Assembly: GCA_031254035.1 (NCBI GenBank)
Contig: JAIRVF010000084.1
Location: forward strand, 1-32,712
Reading direction: 5' to 3'
Length of the DNA stretch: 32,712 nucleotides
Source: Paenibacillus sp.
GTDB taxonomy: Bacteria > Bacillota > Bacilli > Paenibacillales > Paenibacillaceae
This document shows, one piece after another, positions 6,207-16,146 of this stretch. The notes below the pieces were generated by a model that was given only the letters and a program-made list of their open reading frames with translations, searched no databases and had not been told where the DNA came from. The position numbers and the translations under genes were made by a program. Every line of letters begins with the position of its first letter. The first letter of the stretch is position 1.

Positions 6207-8528
6207 CTATTCTGTAATCAACCCATAAGCTGTTATTCCCTTAATCCTGCGCGCAACTAACATCGATATGAGATAGGCCAGCACAATAAGCCCGATGCAA
6301 AGCACAACGATAAAGGGAATATTCACGATGAATTGCACGTTGTATATCCCAGCGCCTGATAACAGCAGTGTAAGTACAGCGTTGGTACACAGGCAGCCTA
6401 GCACCCCCCCGATCAATACACCAGCGATCACAACGGGAACAAAGCTCAGTACAATTTGGGTCATAAGCTGCAGAGTGGTGTACCCTGTAGCTTTTAATAT
6501 CCCAAATTCCCTCTTGCGCTTGAGAATCATCGTTTTGATGACGAGGTATAGGATCAGAGCGACGACTAGCACAGTTATCGCAAGAATGGTGACCATGACG
6601 GATAACATGGCTGAGATATAAACACTGCTTTGGCTAGCCAACACCTCATCTATATCCATGATATCCTTTATCGAATTTCCGTACTTTGCTTTGAAGTCTC
6701 GGATAAAGTCGGCATTTTCTACATCCTTTAGGTAAACATGTATGGCCGTACTTTTATAATCGGGGATTAGATGCTGTACACCAGATAAAGTTAACGATGT
6801 AATCTTCCCCATATAGTTTAAAGACTGGATTAGCCCGGTAATTAAAAACGGACGGGATACATCGTCCATTTCCACCTTAACTGTATCGCCGATACTTTTA
6901 TGAAGCAGCTTTGCCATCGCCCCAGAAATAGCAATTTCGTTATCGTATTGCGGATATCGACCTTTATAGACTGCATTATTATTGAGCTTACTGTAATCAT
7001 CCGATATATTCATATAATAGCTATGTCCATCAATTGTCGCTGTAATAACATCCAGTAAAGCAGTCTTGGTCACACCATTCATTTGTTCAATATGTGCGAG
7101 CAATTTGTCGCTATCGACGTCGTGATTAGACTGAATAACTACATTAGACGTCTCCGAACCAACTAGATGAATGAATGCAGTTTTATTTACTGCAACGTTA
7201 TAATATAGCACGATGGAGAAGATGGATGCAAAGGTGATTGCTGCAATGATAATGGCAATCATGATGTTCTGCTTACCATTCATGATCATCGTTTTGCAAG
7301 CGAGTACATAATGGAGACCACCCTTGGCTTTCTTTAAAGGGAAAAAATTCCTTTTAAAGTTGTGAGTCACGATCCCCCCCCTCAGCGCTGCAACGGGATG
7401 GAGTTTTCTGATACGTGAGGAGGAAATCAGTGTAGCCGTAAGCACCAATACAGCAACAAGTAGGATACTAGCACAATTAATCGCGATGTCGAAGCTCTGG
7501 GACCATAGCAGTCCGGATAAAGAGGAAATAATTCCACCGAACACGGGCATTACGGTATAAGAGATTAAGACTGCTATGACACTTGCAGAAAGTGCAATTA
7601 GCATAAACTGTACTGCCATGGAGGCGATGATCTGCCAGCTGGTATAACCCACCGCTTTAAGGACGCCGATATTCACCATGCCATCGTCGATGCTGTTGGT
7701 CACACGGAACTTGATGACGATCAAGGATACAAGCACAATTACTGCCGCAAACGCAACCAGAATCATCGCGACAGTATTAACCGTCATCGTGTTGACATTT
7801 TTCATCATCACGATGTCAGCCCCCCATTGCGGTTGCGAAAATTGTTTATTGTAGTCGTTAAGCAGCTCCGCTGATTTTATACTGTCCGTAAGACTCGCGG
7901 ACATAAGGATGCCGTCTGCAGTCTTATCCAGCTTATCGGACAACTGGTGATAGGCGACATCTGGTACAACGAATTTCATCATACCCGTATTGCTCGTACC
8001 CATCATGGTTGCCTCAAAAAACCCAGCAATTCGATACCTGTAGTCCTTATCCTGGTAGTTGATTGTAAGGTTGTCACCCAGCTGGTAGCCACCGCTTGTT
8101 TTCAAGCTGTAAGGAACATACATATCTTGGTCATTGATCGAATCCAGCTTTTCAATTAGCTTCATTGGTGAAAACCTTCGGCTTGCATCCGCATTGAGTA
8201 TCGCGACACCAAGAGACAAATCGCTATCACCGTATCGGAACTTGGCCATGTTCATTAGAATGATTCGCATCGTTTCTGTTTCTCTCACGCCAGAATAGTT
8301 CTTAAGGAAATCTGCATAGGGTTGTTTATATTCAGAGCTGTTCATAATAATGCTCACATGCGCATCATGCAGTTCTTCGACCTTATCATCATAGAAGGTA
8401 TTCATTTTGGAAATAACCGTCATTCCCAGGTTGAGCAGCAAAGCGGCAATAAATATTAAAATAAACAAAGAGATCGCCGCACCTCTGCCTTTTTTGATGT
8501 TGGCCCAGGCAAGATTAACGATTTTCAT
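6207..8528 (-). CDS. ABC transporter permease, duplicated FtsX/MacB-type
   Basis: The start is taken as the ATG at 8528 (773 residues), which lies just after the ATPase stop codon with GGGGTGG as ribosome site; an earlier start would add seven residues. The protein has two copies of the FtsX layout: TM1 about 17-38, an extracellular domain to about 240, three helices about 250-375, a basic loop, a fifth helix about 425-447, a second extracellular domain (about 450-635), and three C-terminal helices. FtsX motifs are visible in NIGVLKAVGYTSWQI and FGILKATGYTTLQL, the cytoplasmic coupling segments. With the adjacent ATPase it should form a mechanotransmission-type ABC complex for export or peptide resistance rather than Bce-type import. 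The co-encoded two-component system probably controls it. Substrate unknown. Confidence 0.88.
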   Translation of the reverse strand: MKIVNLAWANIKKGRGAAISLFILIFIAALLLNLGMTVISKMNTFYDDKVEELHDAHVSIIMNSSEYKQPYADFLKNYSGVRETETMRIILMNMAKFRYGDSDLSLGVAILNADASRRFSPMKLIEKLDSINDQDMYVPYSLKTSGGYQLGDNLTINYQDKDYRYRIAGFFEATMMGTSNTGMMKFVVPDVAYHQLSDKLDKTADGILMSASLTDSIKSAELLNDYNKQFSQPQWGADIVMMKNVNTMTVNTVAMILVAFAAVIVLVSLIVIKFRVTNSIDDGMVNIGVLKAVGYTSWQIIASMAVQFMLIALSASVIAVLISYTVMPVFGGIISSLSGLLWSQSFDIAINCASILLVAVLVLTATLISSSRIRKLHPVAALRGGIVTHNFKRNFFPLKKAKGGLHYVLACKTMIMNGKQNIMIAIIIAAITFASIFSIVLYYNVAVNKTAFIHLVGSETSNVVIQSNHDVDSDKLLAHIEQMNGVTKTALLDVITATIDGHSYYMNISDDYSKLNNNAVYKGRYPQYDNEIAISGAMAKLLHKSIGDTVKVEMDDVSRPFLITGLIQSLNYMGKITSLTLSGVQHLIPDYKSTAIHVYLKDVENADFIRDFKAKYGNSIKDIMDIDEVLASQSSVYISAMLSVMVTILAITVLVVALILYLVIKTMILKRKREFGILKATGYTTLQLMTQIVLSFVPVVIAGVLIGGVLGCLCTNAVLTLLLSGAGIYNVQFIVNIPFIVVLCIGLIVLAYLISMLVARRIKGITAYGLITE

Positions 8529-8529
8529 C

Positions 8530-9291
8530 TTACCACCCCATTTCAGCAAGAAATGCGTTTAGCTTTTCATGCCGTTCACGGTTGTGATCGACATGGTAGG
8601 CTCCTAGCCTTAGGTCTCCGTAAATAACGCCATCACGCAGATAGAGCACTCTGTTTCCCCGCAAAGCCGTCTTAATGTCATGTGTAACCATCACAATACT
8701 CTGTCCATTGTGGTTAACTTCGGTCATCACATCTAGCACGCTATCGCTTGCAGCGGAGTTAAGTGCACCGGTTGGCTCGTCAGCGAAGACAATGTTCGGA
8801 CTATTGATCAATGCGCGTACGATACCTGCCCGCTGTGCCTCACCACCTGAAAGCTGGGAGGGGAATTTCCCCCATGAGGCTTCGTCTAATCCCACTTGTG
8901 CAAGCAACTGTTTTGCTTTTGACACGATAGCATGCTTGTTTTTACTCACCAACAAGCCACTTGCCAGCACATTATCTAATACACTCATATTGTCCAGCAA
9001 ATAGATCTGTTGAAATACAAATCCGCAATTATTTCTTCTAAAAACCGCAAGCTGATCATTATTCAGCTTGGAGATGTTCTGCTTCCCAAAGTTGATTTCA
9101 CCCAAAGTGGGTTTATCCATACCAGATAGCGCATAGAGCAGGGTGGATTTCCCCGAACCTGAGCTGCCCATAATAACCGTAAAGTCACCCTCCATAAGAC
9201 TGATATCCAGATTTTTCAGTACATGCTGCTGGATTCCACCGCTTGAAAAGGTTTTGCACAATTTTTCTGTCCTCAATATCACGTTTTGCAT
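8530..9291 (-). CDS. ABC transporter ATP-binding protein (LolD/MacB class)
   Basis: This 253-residue ATPase has Walker A GSSGSGKST (about residues 42-50), a Q-loop in FVFQQIYLL, the signature LSGGEAQRAG (about 146-155), Walker B VFADEP followed by TGALNS, and the H-loop VTHD. The TGALNS extension after Walker B is typical of the LolD/MacB/FtsE class that pairs with FtsX-type permeases. The stop codon is separated from the permease ATG by one base, so the two are translationally coupled. The ribosome site AAAGGAG precedes the ATG at 9291. The 146-base gap to the kinase gene holds a stem-loop that may set the expression ratio. Confidence 0.93.
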   Translation of the reverse strand: MQNVILRTEKLCKTFSSGGIQQHVLKNLDISLMEGDFTVIMGSSGSGKSTLLYALSGMDKPTLGEINFGKQNISKLNNDQLAVFRRNNCGFVFQQIYLLDNMSVLDNVLASGLLVSKNKHAIVSKAKQLLAQVGLDEASWGKFPSQLSGGEAQRAGIVRALINSPNIVFADEPTGALNSAASDSVLDVMTEVNHNGQSIVMVTHDIKTALRGNRVLYLRDGVIYGDLRLGAYHVDHNRERHEKLNAFLAEMGW

Positions 9292-9351
9292 GACTTAGCC
9301 ACTCCTTTATTCACGTATTTGGAGTTTCATCTCTTCCGCTCACATACAAAT

Positions 9352-9377
9352 AAGACTGTAAAGTAGATTACAGTCTT
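9352..9377 (-). terminator. Perfect stem-loop between kinase and ATPase genes
   Basis: AAGACTGTAA and TTACAGTCTT form a perfect 10-bp stem with a six-base loop. On the minus strand ATTTGT follows, a weak U-tract. It may be a partial terminator or attenuator, or an mRNA stability element, separating the regulator part from the transporter part of the operon. Confidence 0.55.
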
Positions 9378-9437
9378 ATCATACAAGGACAATTCTTATT
9401 TAATCTTTGTTCAATCCTTAACCATTTCTTAATTCGC

Positions 9438-10697
9438 TTAGGCGAGCTTAATTTTAAGTGTAACGGTAAATCCGTCCTCACGGTTATAACATTCAATATC
9501 GCCCTGCATGTTTTGCATGAAATACTTAGAAATGTATAGGCCGAGCCCTGAACCGCTTTGCCCTTCGGCATTATTGCCTCTGTAAAATTTGTTGAACAAG
9601 AGAGGTAATTCATCGCTAGTGATGCCATTTCCATAGTCATGGATGTAAAGCTCTAAATGAGAATGGCTTACAAGTGAGGTAATCTTAACTGACGTACCCG
9701 CATATTTATATGCATTACTTATAATATTATCAAATACTTGCTGCAGACGCATGGCATCCATTAAGAGGATACAATCCGGTATTGGCTCACAGGTAACTTG
9801 ATCATCGTAATTTACATTTGCAATCATACCTTTAAGGACACTGCTGTATGCCTCACTAACGGTAACCTTTAACTCTTTCAATTCTTCTAAAGTGGCATGG
9901 AACATATCGGTCACGAGTAGGTGAATCTGCTCCGCCTTAGAATAGACTGTATTTAACTGCTTGATCATTTTTTCATCGGTAGCGCGCAGCAGCATGAGTT
10001 CAGCCACCGCTTTAATGGAGGCAACAGGTGTTTTGATATCATGGCTTAAGCCGGCAACGAGTTCCTTCTTGCTGCGGTTCGCGGCATATTCACTATTACG
10101 TGCCGCCGCCAATTCTTCTCGCATAATGTCAAAGCTTTCGGTAAAAGCGCCAAACGGATTATTTTTGTCCATTTCCAAAGGAATGTCCAAATTCCCCCGC
10201 GCCACATTTAGAGCGAAGTCCTGCAGCTTTTGGAATGGTTTAAACACGGTATGATTGATAAATAGTATATACAGTGTGAACATCACCGTTAACGTAGTAA
10301 ATGTCACGAATATCACAATCACAAGTTGTATCTTGATCTGTTGAATCATTTCCTTATAATCATTGAAAATAATAAGCTTGCCATCTGGGGTACCATTTAC
10401 CATTACGTCTAAGATCGTATCTCTGTTTTTGATCGCATCATTTATCGTAGTGGAGGGTGCGCCCGCTGTTTGGTAGAGCATGCTGCCACTGTTATCAAGA
10501 ACGGTGAATTGTTGATTTAATAATCTATAATCCCCTTGTTCGATATGTCCCCAATGGCCTTCAACCGTATGTAACACCTCATTTACGGCAACGATATCCA
10601 CATCGGTATTTTCTTTGGTCACAAGTACGAGTACAGAAAAATAAACACCTGCGATAAAAACAATAAAGATTAATAAGAACATCCATTTTACTCTCAT
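9438..10697 (-). CDS. Sensor histidine kinase of the ABC transporter operon
   Basis: The 419-residue protein has TM1 (about 7-27), an extracellular sensing region of about 95 residues, TM2 (about 123-148), a HAMP-like linker, HisKA with H219 in GLSHDIKTPVAS, and HATPase_c with N-box NIISNAYKYA, G1 DYGNGI, F-box FNKFYRG and G2 SGSGLGLYIS. All catalytic boxes are intact. The large extracellular loop separates it from BceS-like intramembrane kinases, so it probably senses a ligand directly. Its start overlaps the regulator stop codon by four bases (ATGA), which means coupled translation. It should phosphorylate the regulator encoded at 10694-11380. Confidence 0.93.
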   Translation of the reverse strand: MRVKWMFLLIFIVFIAGVYFSVLVLVTKENTDVDIVAVNEVLHTVEGHWGHIEQGDYRLLNQQFTVLDNSGSMLYQTAGAPSTTINDAIKNRDTILDVMVNGTPDGKLIIFNDYKEMIQQIKIQLVIVIFVTFTTLTVMFTLYILFINHTVFKPFQKLQDFALNVARGNLDIPLEMDKNNPFGAFTESFDIMREELAAARNSEYAANRSKKELVAGLSHDIKTPVASIKAVAELMLLRATDEKMIKQLNTVYSKAEQIHLLVTDMFHATLEELKELKVTVSEAYSSVLKGMIANVNYDDQVTCEPIPDCILLMDAMRLQQVFDNIISNAYKYAGTSVKITSLVSHSHLELYIHDYGNGITSDELPLLFNKFYRGNNAEGQSGSGLGLYISKYFMQNMQGDIECYNREDGFTVTLKIKLA

Positions 10698-11380
10698 GAC
10701 TTGCTATCCTCTAAGACGTACCCCGTCCCCCATACAGTTTTGATATATTGTGGTTCGTTGGGATTAACTTCGATTTTCTCACGTAAATGACGAATATGTA
10801 CATTGAGCGTTCCATCCCCGGTAAAGGAATCACCCCATACATTGTGGAACAATTCTTCTTTGGTGACTACTTTATTTTTATTTTTCGCCAAATAGCTGAG
10901 CAGTTTATATTCCAATGTCTTGAGTTTGATATCCACACCGTTCACACGGACACGACAAAGCATACAATCGATCTTGACCTGCCCAAACTCGAGAATTTCA
11001 GGGGGACTGCTATTCCCGCCATATCTTTTGAGTACAGCCTTTACTTTGGCAAGCAATATGCTAAGTGTATAGGGCTTCTGTATGTAATCATCTCCGCCTA
11101 TGTTGAGTGCAATGAGGACATCGTCATCACTAGAACGGGCACTAATAAACAGAATGGGGATCTGCGTCGTCTGCCGCAGCCTCTTGCATAGATCAAAGCC
11201 AGATGCATCGCCGAGATTAATATCCAGGAGGATCAGTGATGTTTCATTTCCCCGTAAAAACTGTTCGCACGCCTCTGCGCTAGTCACATAAGCGGATTTG
11301 ACCTCGAACATATTAAAATACTCACTCGTTGTTTCCGCAAGGACTGTCTCGTCATCCACAATTAAACAATCATAGTTCAT
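10694..11380 (-). CDS. OmpR-family response regulator of the ABC transporter operon
   Basis: The 228-residue protein has a receiver domain with acidic pair D9/D10, phospho-acceptor D53 (LLDINLG), T/S switch FISARS and K102 (QKPY), followed by a winged-helix OmpR/PhoB DNA-binding domain (about 130-225) with the recognition region NVHIRHLREKIE and the terminal hairpin VWGTGYVLE. It is first in the operon and partner of the kinase behind it; by analogy it activates the ATPase and permease genes. GGAG precedes the ATG. The 147-base gap upstream to 11528 contains no promoter that I can assign firmly. Confidence 0.93.
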   Translation of the reverse strand: MNYDCLIVDDETVLAETTSEYFNMFEVKSAYVTSAEACEQFLRGNETSLILLDINLGDASGFDLCKRLRQTTQIPILFISARSSDDDVLIALNIGGDDYIQKPYTLSILLAKVKAVLKRYGGNSSPPEILEFGQVKIDCMLCRVRVNGVDIKLKTLEYKLLSYLAKNKNKVVTKEELFHNVWGDSFTGDGTLNVHIRHLREKIEVNPNEPQYIKTVWGTGYVLEDSKS

Positions 11381-11527
11381 ACAGGTTCTCCATTACACGA
11401 TAGAATTGTAATCGTTCTGTCACCCCCATAATATACCATGAGATATAAGGCTTCCGATATCATTAATTGCAGTGCATTTCACTACCGTATTTTGTTGACC
11501 GCGATACGACAAATGTAGAAATTCTCA

Positions 11528-13666
11528 TCATCTAAGGTTAGGTATTATAACGTCATTGCACAATACAAATTTGCTTAAGTCATTCTGCAATTGCTGTGAC
11601 ATATCCCTTAACTCTTGGGCAGAAATTTGGATTTTTTCCGCGGAAACTAGTTGTTCTGCTGTACCTGTAGCCATGATCTCAGCTTCATTCGATGTACGAT
11701 GAGAAATTTCAGATACATCTGCAATAGAAGCCGCCACTTCCTCCATTCCAGATGACATTTCCTCAGTGGTTGCGGATACTTCCTGAATTTGTTCACTTAC
11801 AAGCTTAACCTCACTAAGAATGCAATCAATGGTCTCCTTCGTTCGTTCAATAGATTCCATACCCATATTCGTCTCGATTTGTATTGAATGCATAGCAGAT
11901 ACCGTCTCCCCAACAAGAGATCGAATATCAATTAATAGGTCAGAAATGGATTTCCCAGAGCTTGATGTTTCTTCGGCAAGCTTTCCTATCTCTTGTGCAA
12001 CTACGCTAAATCCACGACCATGCTCTCCCGCACGTGCCGCTTCAATATTTACATTTAAGGCAAGCAGCTTTGTTTGCTTTGCAATCTCCATAATTGACTT
12101 TATAATTTGACTTATACGTACTGAATGCTCATCAAGCTTAGTTACAATCTGGGCAGAATCAGTCTGAGTCTTCTTAATACTTTCCATTTGATCCACGGTT
12201 TCTATTAGTTGCTGATTCCCAATTACTGCATTTTCACTTGCACGAACGGCAATCGAAGCAACCTCAGACGCCGCTTCCGCAACTCGTGTAATCCCAATCG
12301 CCATCTCATTCATTGCAGATGCCGCTTCCACTGTCGTTCTCTTTTGTGAAGTTGTCCCATCCGATACTTTCTGCACAGAATCGGCAACTCTCTTCATAGA
12401 CTGTATAGATTGATCTGAGATTCCAGTTAGTTGCTGGGAGGATTGAAATGTTGTTAAGGAAATTTGCTGATTTATGCTAAGCACTCGATTCATCGATCTT
12501 TGCATTTCATTAAAGGCCGCACCTACAAGCTGCAGCTCATCCTTTGTATTCAGTACAATGTCTTGTGAGAAATCTCCATTCGCCATCGACTCCGCTCTTC
12601 GCTTTAGGATACTCACTGTATCCATAACACTCCTATAGAATGCTACATAAAATATGAATACTAATATAAAGACTACCACCATGATCAATAATGCTACATT
12701 GCGCTCAGTAGTATAGTCATCGATACGTTTTTGAAAAATATGATCTAACTCCGTGATGGCAAGTTTAAATACCTCATCCGCTGTTGTGATCGCAACCGTT
12801 CCTTGAGCGAAAAAGGTATCAGGATTCATGTTCATCTCTTGCTTATTTATAATTTCTTGATCAAGTAAAACGAGATAGTTTTGAATATTTTGTGCAGCTT
12901 GTCCTCCCTTCTCAACTAGATTCACATTCGTGTTACTATGAGACTCCGCAATTTTGGAAAGGGATTTATTTAGATTGACAAAAGCAGTCTTACTCTCAGA
13001 TTCTTTCAGAAGCAGCTGGATTTTCAACTCATCTGTTAGAGTTCTCGATGCAAGAACCCCATTGCCACATCCCCGAATAAAAGCGGAATTTTCGATCAAT
13101 GCAGGCAGTTCCTGAACGACTAATCTCATCATATAGTTTGAATTAATTTCATTATCAAGTGATAATTCAGACTCATCGGCACTGCTGACTATAAGTTCTT
13201 CTATCTGCTCCACCAGTTTTGAATGACGAATAAAACTATCTGATGCCTTTAAGCTTTCATAAGAATCACGCAGTTCAATCCATTCTTTATTAATAGAAAC
13301 CCATTTTTCGTATGACTGGGGTAGGTTTTTCTTCCGGAATTTTGCTTCAATGTGTTCAATATATTGAGAAATTTCCTGTAGCTTCGCCTCAATTGCGCTT
13401 TTTGCTTCTTTATTTCCATTCAAGTAACCATTTATAAGCCCACGTTGCTGTTGTACTTGTAGCATGAAGGGCATTATTTCACTGATCTGCTCAACACCAG
13501 CTTGTTCGCCTTTGATGAATTTTATTTGAATTTGCTGTGTCGCGTTCCAAGCATATAGAAGAACTATAATTGGAATAATAAATAGTACACTGATTAACAT
13601 AAACTTTTGCCCATATTTTAGCCTTGATAGGATCGCAGTAAATGGACTTAATAATTGGTCTAACAT
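11528..13666 (-). CDS. Methyl-accepting chemotaxis protein with NIT sensor domain
   Basis: This 712-residue transducer has TM1 (about 22-40), a helical extracellular domain (about 45-320), TM2 (about 324-344), a HAMP segment, and the long cytoplasmic coiled-coil signalling domain whose tip region reads [18 protein letters not shown], which contacts CheA/CheW. The extracellular part carries the NIT-type pattern [18 protein letters not shown], known for nitrate/nitrite-sensing helical bundles; the true ligand cannot be read from sequence. GGGAGGAAG precedes the ATG. There is no che gene nearby, so it is an orphan receptor feeding the central chemotaxis pathway. C429-like cysteines are absent except at the C-terminal FVLCND. 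Confidence 0.9.
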   Translation of the reverse strand: MLDQLLSPFTAILSRLKYGQKFMLISVLFIIPIIVLLYAWNATQQIQIKFIKGEQAGVEQISEIMPFMLQVQQQRGLINGYLNGNKEAKSAIEAKLQEISQYIEHIEAKFRKKNLPQSYEKWVSINKEWIELRDSYESLKASDSFIRHSKLVEQIEELIVSSADESELSLDNEINSNYMMRLVVQELPALIENSAFIRGCGNGVLASRTLTDELKIQLLLKESESKTAFVNLNKSLSKIAESHSNTNVNLVEKGGQAAQNIQNYLVLLDQEIINKQEMNMNPDTFFAQGTVAITTADEVFKLAITELDHIFQKRIDDYTTERNVALLIMVVVFILVFIFYVAFYRSVMDTVSILKRRAESMANGDFSQDIVLNTKDELQLVGAAFNEMQRSMNRVLSINQQISLTTFQSSQQLTGISDQSIQSMKRVADSVQKVSDGTTSQKRTTVEAASAMNEMAIGITRVAEAASEVASIAVRASENAVIGNQQLIETVDQMESIKKTQTDSAQIVTKLDEHSVRISQIIKSIMEIAKQTKLLALNVNIEAARAGEHGRGFSVVAQEIGKLAEETSSSGKSISDLLIDIRSLVGETVSAMHSIQIETNMGMESIERTKETIDCILSEVKLVSEQIQEVSATTEEMSSGMEEVAASIADVSEISHRTSNEAEIMATGTAEQLVSAEKIQISAQELRDMSQQLQNDLSKFVLCNDVIIPNLR

Positions 13667-14064
13667 ACTTTCTTCCTCCCATGATATATCCTCTTAGATG
13701 TCAAGTACATTTTACCTATAAAATCCATCATTATTTGTGATAAATATCATAGCCAATCGAATTTTTGTGCTGTGGATCATCAACGCTACACTGTACAAAC
13801 TTTTATATGGGTACAATCCTAGCTTCAACAGAGTAAGATAATAAGTGTTCCCTCTTCTATGGTTTGTGATTGCTAGAAACTTTCACTCTACCAGGCGAAG
13901 CGGTGTTTTTCTATTTTTTCAAGACAGATACTTTATCTCAGTTTAATTCGCGCCAGTGTTGAAGTGAAGTGTACGTCATCCGCCAAAACACATAAGAGCG
14001 CCTCGCAGACGGAGCTGCAAAGGCGCTCTGTTCAGGGATGATTACCCCAGACAATAGTACAAAC
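13667..14064. other. Intergenic region between the chemoreceptor and protease genes
   Basis: About 400 bases hold the chemoreceptor upstream region (TTGACA occurs on the minus strand near 13700 without a convincing -10) and the protease terminator at 13995-14029. No open frame with protein-like composition was found. Confidence 0.5.
13995..14029 (-). terminator. Terminator of the subtilase gene
   Basis: AGAGCGCCT pairs perfectly with AGGCGCTCT around a 17-base loop, 36 bases past the protease stop codon. The following minus-strand tail (TATGTGTTTT) is only moderately T-rich. Confidence 0.65.
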
Positions 14065-16146
14065 CTATTTCTTCAACCATAATGCTGGAACATTGGTTGG
14101 TTCCCAACCTGTCAACGAAGTATGTGCTTGAAGGCACTGATACGTTGATCCACCATAAGACACAAGATCTCCCATGTTATACGCTACGCCTAGAGCCCAT
14201 GGCGTGTTCGGATTCGGTGGCGTCGCATCATTATTCGTCGTTACGGATACAGCATTACTTGCTGCAGAAATATTTCCTGCAGCGTCTTTCGCTTTTACTG
14301 TGAACGTATACGCTGTATTTGGTGTCAAGCCAGTGACTGTTGACGAGGTCATCGTAACCGTCGTTACTAAGGAGTTTCCTTGATACACTTCATATCCTGT
14401 GACGCCTACATTGTCCGTCGAAGCACCCCAGCTAAGCGATACACTTGTGTTTGTTTTACCTGTGGAAGTTAAATTGCTAGGTACGCTCGGTGCTTGCGTA
14501 TCCACGCCTCCGCCATCGCTGAATTGAAGAGAAGAAGTGGCTGAGCTAGATTGATAGCCTGAAAGAGTGGATTCAGCTTTTACTTGGTATGAACCAAGCG
14601 CCGTTTGCGCATTGGAGGTGATCGACCAGGTCGCTACGCCTGAGCTGTTCGTTGCAGCTGCGTTTGTGATAGTTGTGCCGTTTGGACGCGTTAAAGTGAA
14701 ATTAACAGAAGCTCCTTGAAGTGCGCTGCCTTGTTGATTTACAACCTTGGATGTGATATTAATGTTATCTCCACGTTGATACACCGATTTGTCGGTTTGA
14801 ACGGTTGTTTGAGTTTGTTTATCTGGTTGAGGGTTTCCACCACCGTTTGCCGCCTGTACAGCAGCATAAGCATCAACAATACCAGATCCATATTCATATG
14901 CGCTTCCAGCAGGTTGTGCAGTAGACTTAAGGATGCTTTCGACTTGAGCAGGTGTAAGGCTTGGATTAACCGCTTTCATAAGTCCAACGACGCCTGTTAC
15001 ATGAGGGGTTGCCATCGAGGTACCTGACATCAACTGATATTGACCATTCGGAACAGTGCTGTAGATGTTCGAACCAGGGGCCACTATATCAAGACCTGAT
15101 CCATAGTTAGAGAGGCTCGAACGCGTTCTGCTCGAAGTGACCGAACCAACTGCGATCGTATTGTTATAAGCCGCTGGATAAGAAATGCTTGCGACTCCAT
15201 CGTTTCCAGTAGCCGCTACTACAGTAACTCCTGCGCTAACTGCCGTCTGAACCGCATCATCCATTCCTTGATCATAACCGCCCCCGCCAAGTGACATGTT
15301 GATGACATCGCATTTTATACTCACAGCGTACACAATCCCTTGTTGAATGCCATACAGCGAACCTAGACCGTTGTTACCAAGCACTCTAATCGGAATCAAC
15401 GACGCGCTTTGCATAACGCCGGACACCGATCCATAACTAGCAATCGTTCCCGCAACATGCGTCCCGTGCCCAAAACCGTCCATCGTTGTGCCTCCGACAA
15501 AGCTTCGTCCCAAGCTTGTATTAACAAAATTGCTCAAGCTCGGATGATTGGAGTCGATTCCCGAATCAAGTACGCCAATCTTTACGGCAGTTGATCCTGT
15601 TGTAATTTCCCAAGCTTGCGGTACTTTAATCATGTTGTAGTTCCAAGTTTGGTTAGGGTTTACCGCTTGAGCGGAAACATCTAACACCGTTGCCGTTTCA
15701 AGTGCGGACATTTTCCGATTCTCCGAAATGTACCGGACTTGAAAGCCGCCGTCACTCAAAACTTTGCCCAATGCTTCTTTCGCAGCGTCAAGGGATGCGT
15801 AGTCTGCTACATTATACTCTACCAAGTAGACCATACCCATTTTTTGGATTGCCATCGCCTTGAAGTTGCTATCTAACGGTTGTGCCGCGAACGCGCTGAT
15901 CTTGTCTCCGAATAAGGAGTCAGCAACTGAAAAACCCTTATTCGCAAGTGTTGGCAACTTCGTCAATGTATCATCTATGCTTTGAATCGAGTACGCACCC
16001 GGTTGCGCTTCAATGGACACTACGAGTTGACCTTCAATGTAATTGTTCGAGCCCTCCTGTTCGGAGCTCGCAAACGCTTTTCCTGTAAACAGGGATGCCA
16101 TTAACATAATGGCGACTAACATCGTACTAGCAAACTTATTCAACAT
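14065..16146 (-). CDS. Secreted subtilisin-like serine protease with Ig-like, FN3 and chitin-binding modules
   Basis: The start is the ATG at 16146, eight bases from GGGGAGG; an upstream in-frame start has no such site. The 693-residue preproenzyme has a signal peptide (about 1-27), a prodomain (about 30-160), and an S8 catalytic domain (about 165-440) with D194 (VLDSGID), H227 (GHGTHVAGT), oxyanion N315 (ATGND) and S377 (SGTSMATPHV). A bacterial Ig-like module (about 455-550), an FN3 domain (about 560-645, starting APSVPSNLTSTGKT) and a C-terminal CBM5/12-like module (about 650-693, YNMGDLVSYGGSTYQCLQAH) follow. The last suggests anchoring to chitin or cell-wall glycans while degrading protein. 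It is monocistronic. A single cysteine in the catalytic domain (KCDVINMS) is unusual for a secreted subtilase. Confidence 0.93.
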   Translation of the reverse strand: MLNKFASTMLVAIMLMASLFTGKAFASSEQEGSNNYIEGQLVVSIEAQPGAYSIQSIDDTLTKLPTLANKGFSVADSLFGDKISAFAAQPLDSNFKAMAIQKMGMVYLVEYNVADYASLDAAKEALGKVLSDGGFQVRYISENRKMSALETATVLDVSAQAVNPNQTWNYNMIKVPQAWEITTGSTAVKIGVLDSGIDSNHPSLSNFVNTSLGRSFVGGTTMDGFGHGTHVAGTIASYGSVSGVMQSASLIPIRVLGNNGLGSLYGIQQGIVYAVSIKCDVINMSLGGGGYDQGMDDAVQTAVSAGVTVVAATGNDGVASISYPAAYNNTIAVGSVTSSRTRSSLSNYGSGLDIVAPGSNIYSTVPNGQYQLMSGTSMATPHVTGVVGLMKAVNPSLTPAQVESILKSTAQPAGSAYEYGSGIVDAYAAVQAANGGGNPQPDKQTQTTVQTDKSVYQRGDNINITSKVVNQQGSALQGASVNFTLTRPNGTTITNAAATNSSGVATWSITSNAQTALGSYQVKAESTLSGYQSSSATSSLQFSDGGGVDTQAPSVPSNLTSTGKTNTSVSLSWGASTDNVGVTGYEVYQGNSLVTTVTMTSSTVTGLTPNTAYTFTVKAKDAAGNISAASNAVSVTTNNDATPPNPNTPWALGVAYNMGDLVSYGGSTYQCLQAHTSLTGWEPTNVPALWLKK

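Noticed and set aside
13690..13720. Possible sigma-D promoter for the chemoreceptor (TAAA ... GAGGATAT)
   Set aside because: Spacer is about 17 instead of 15 and the -10 differs from GCCGATAA.
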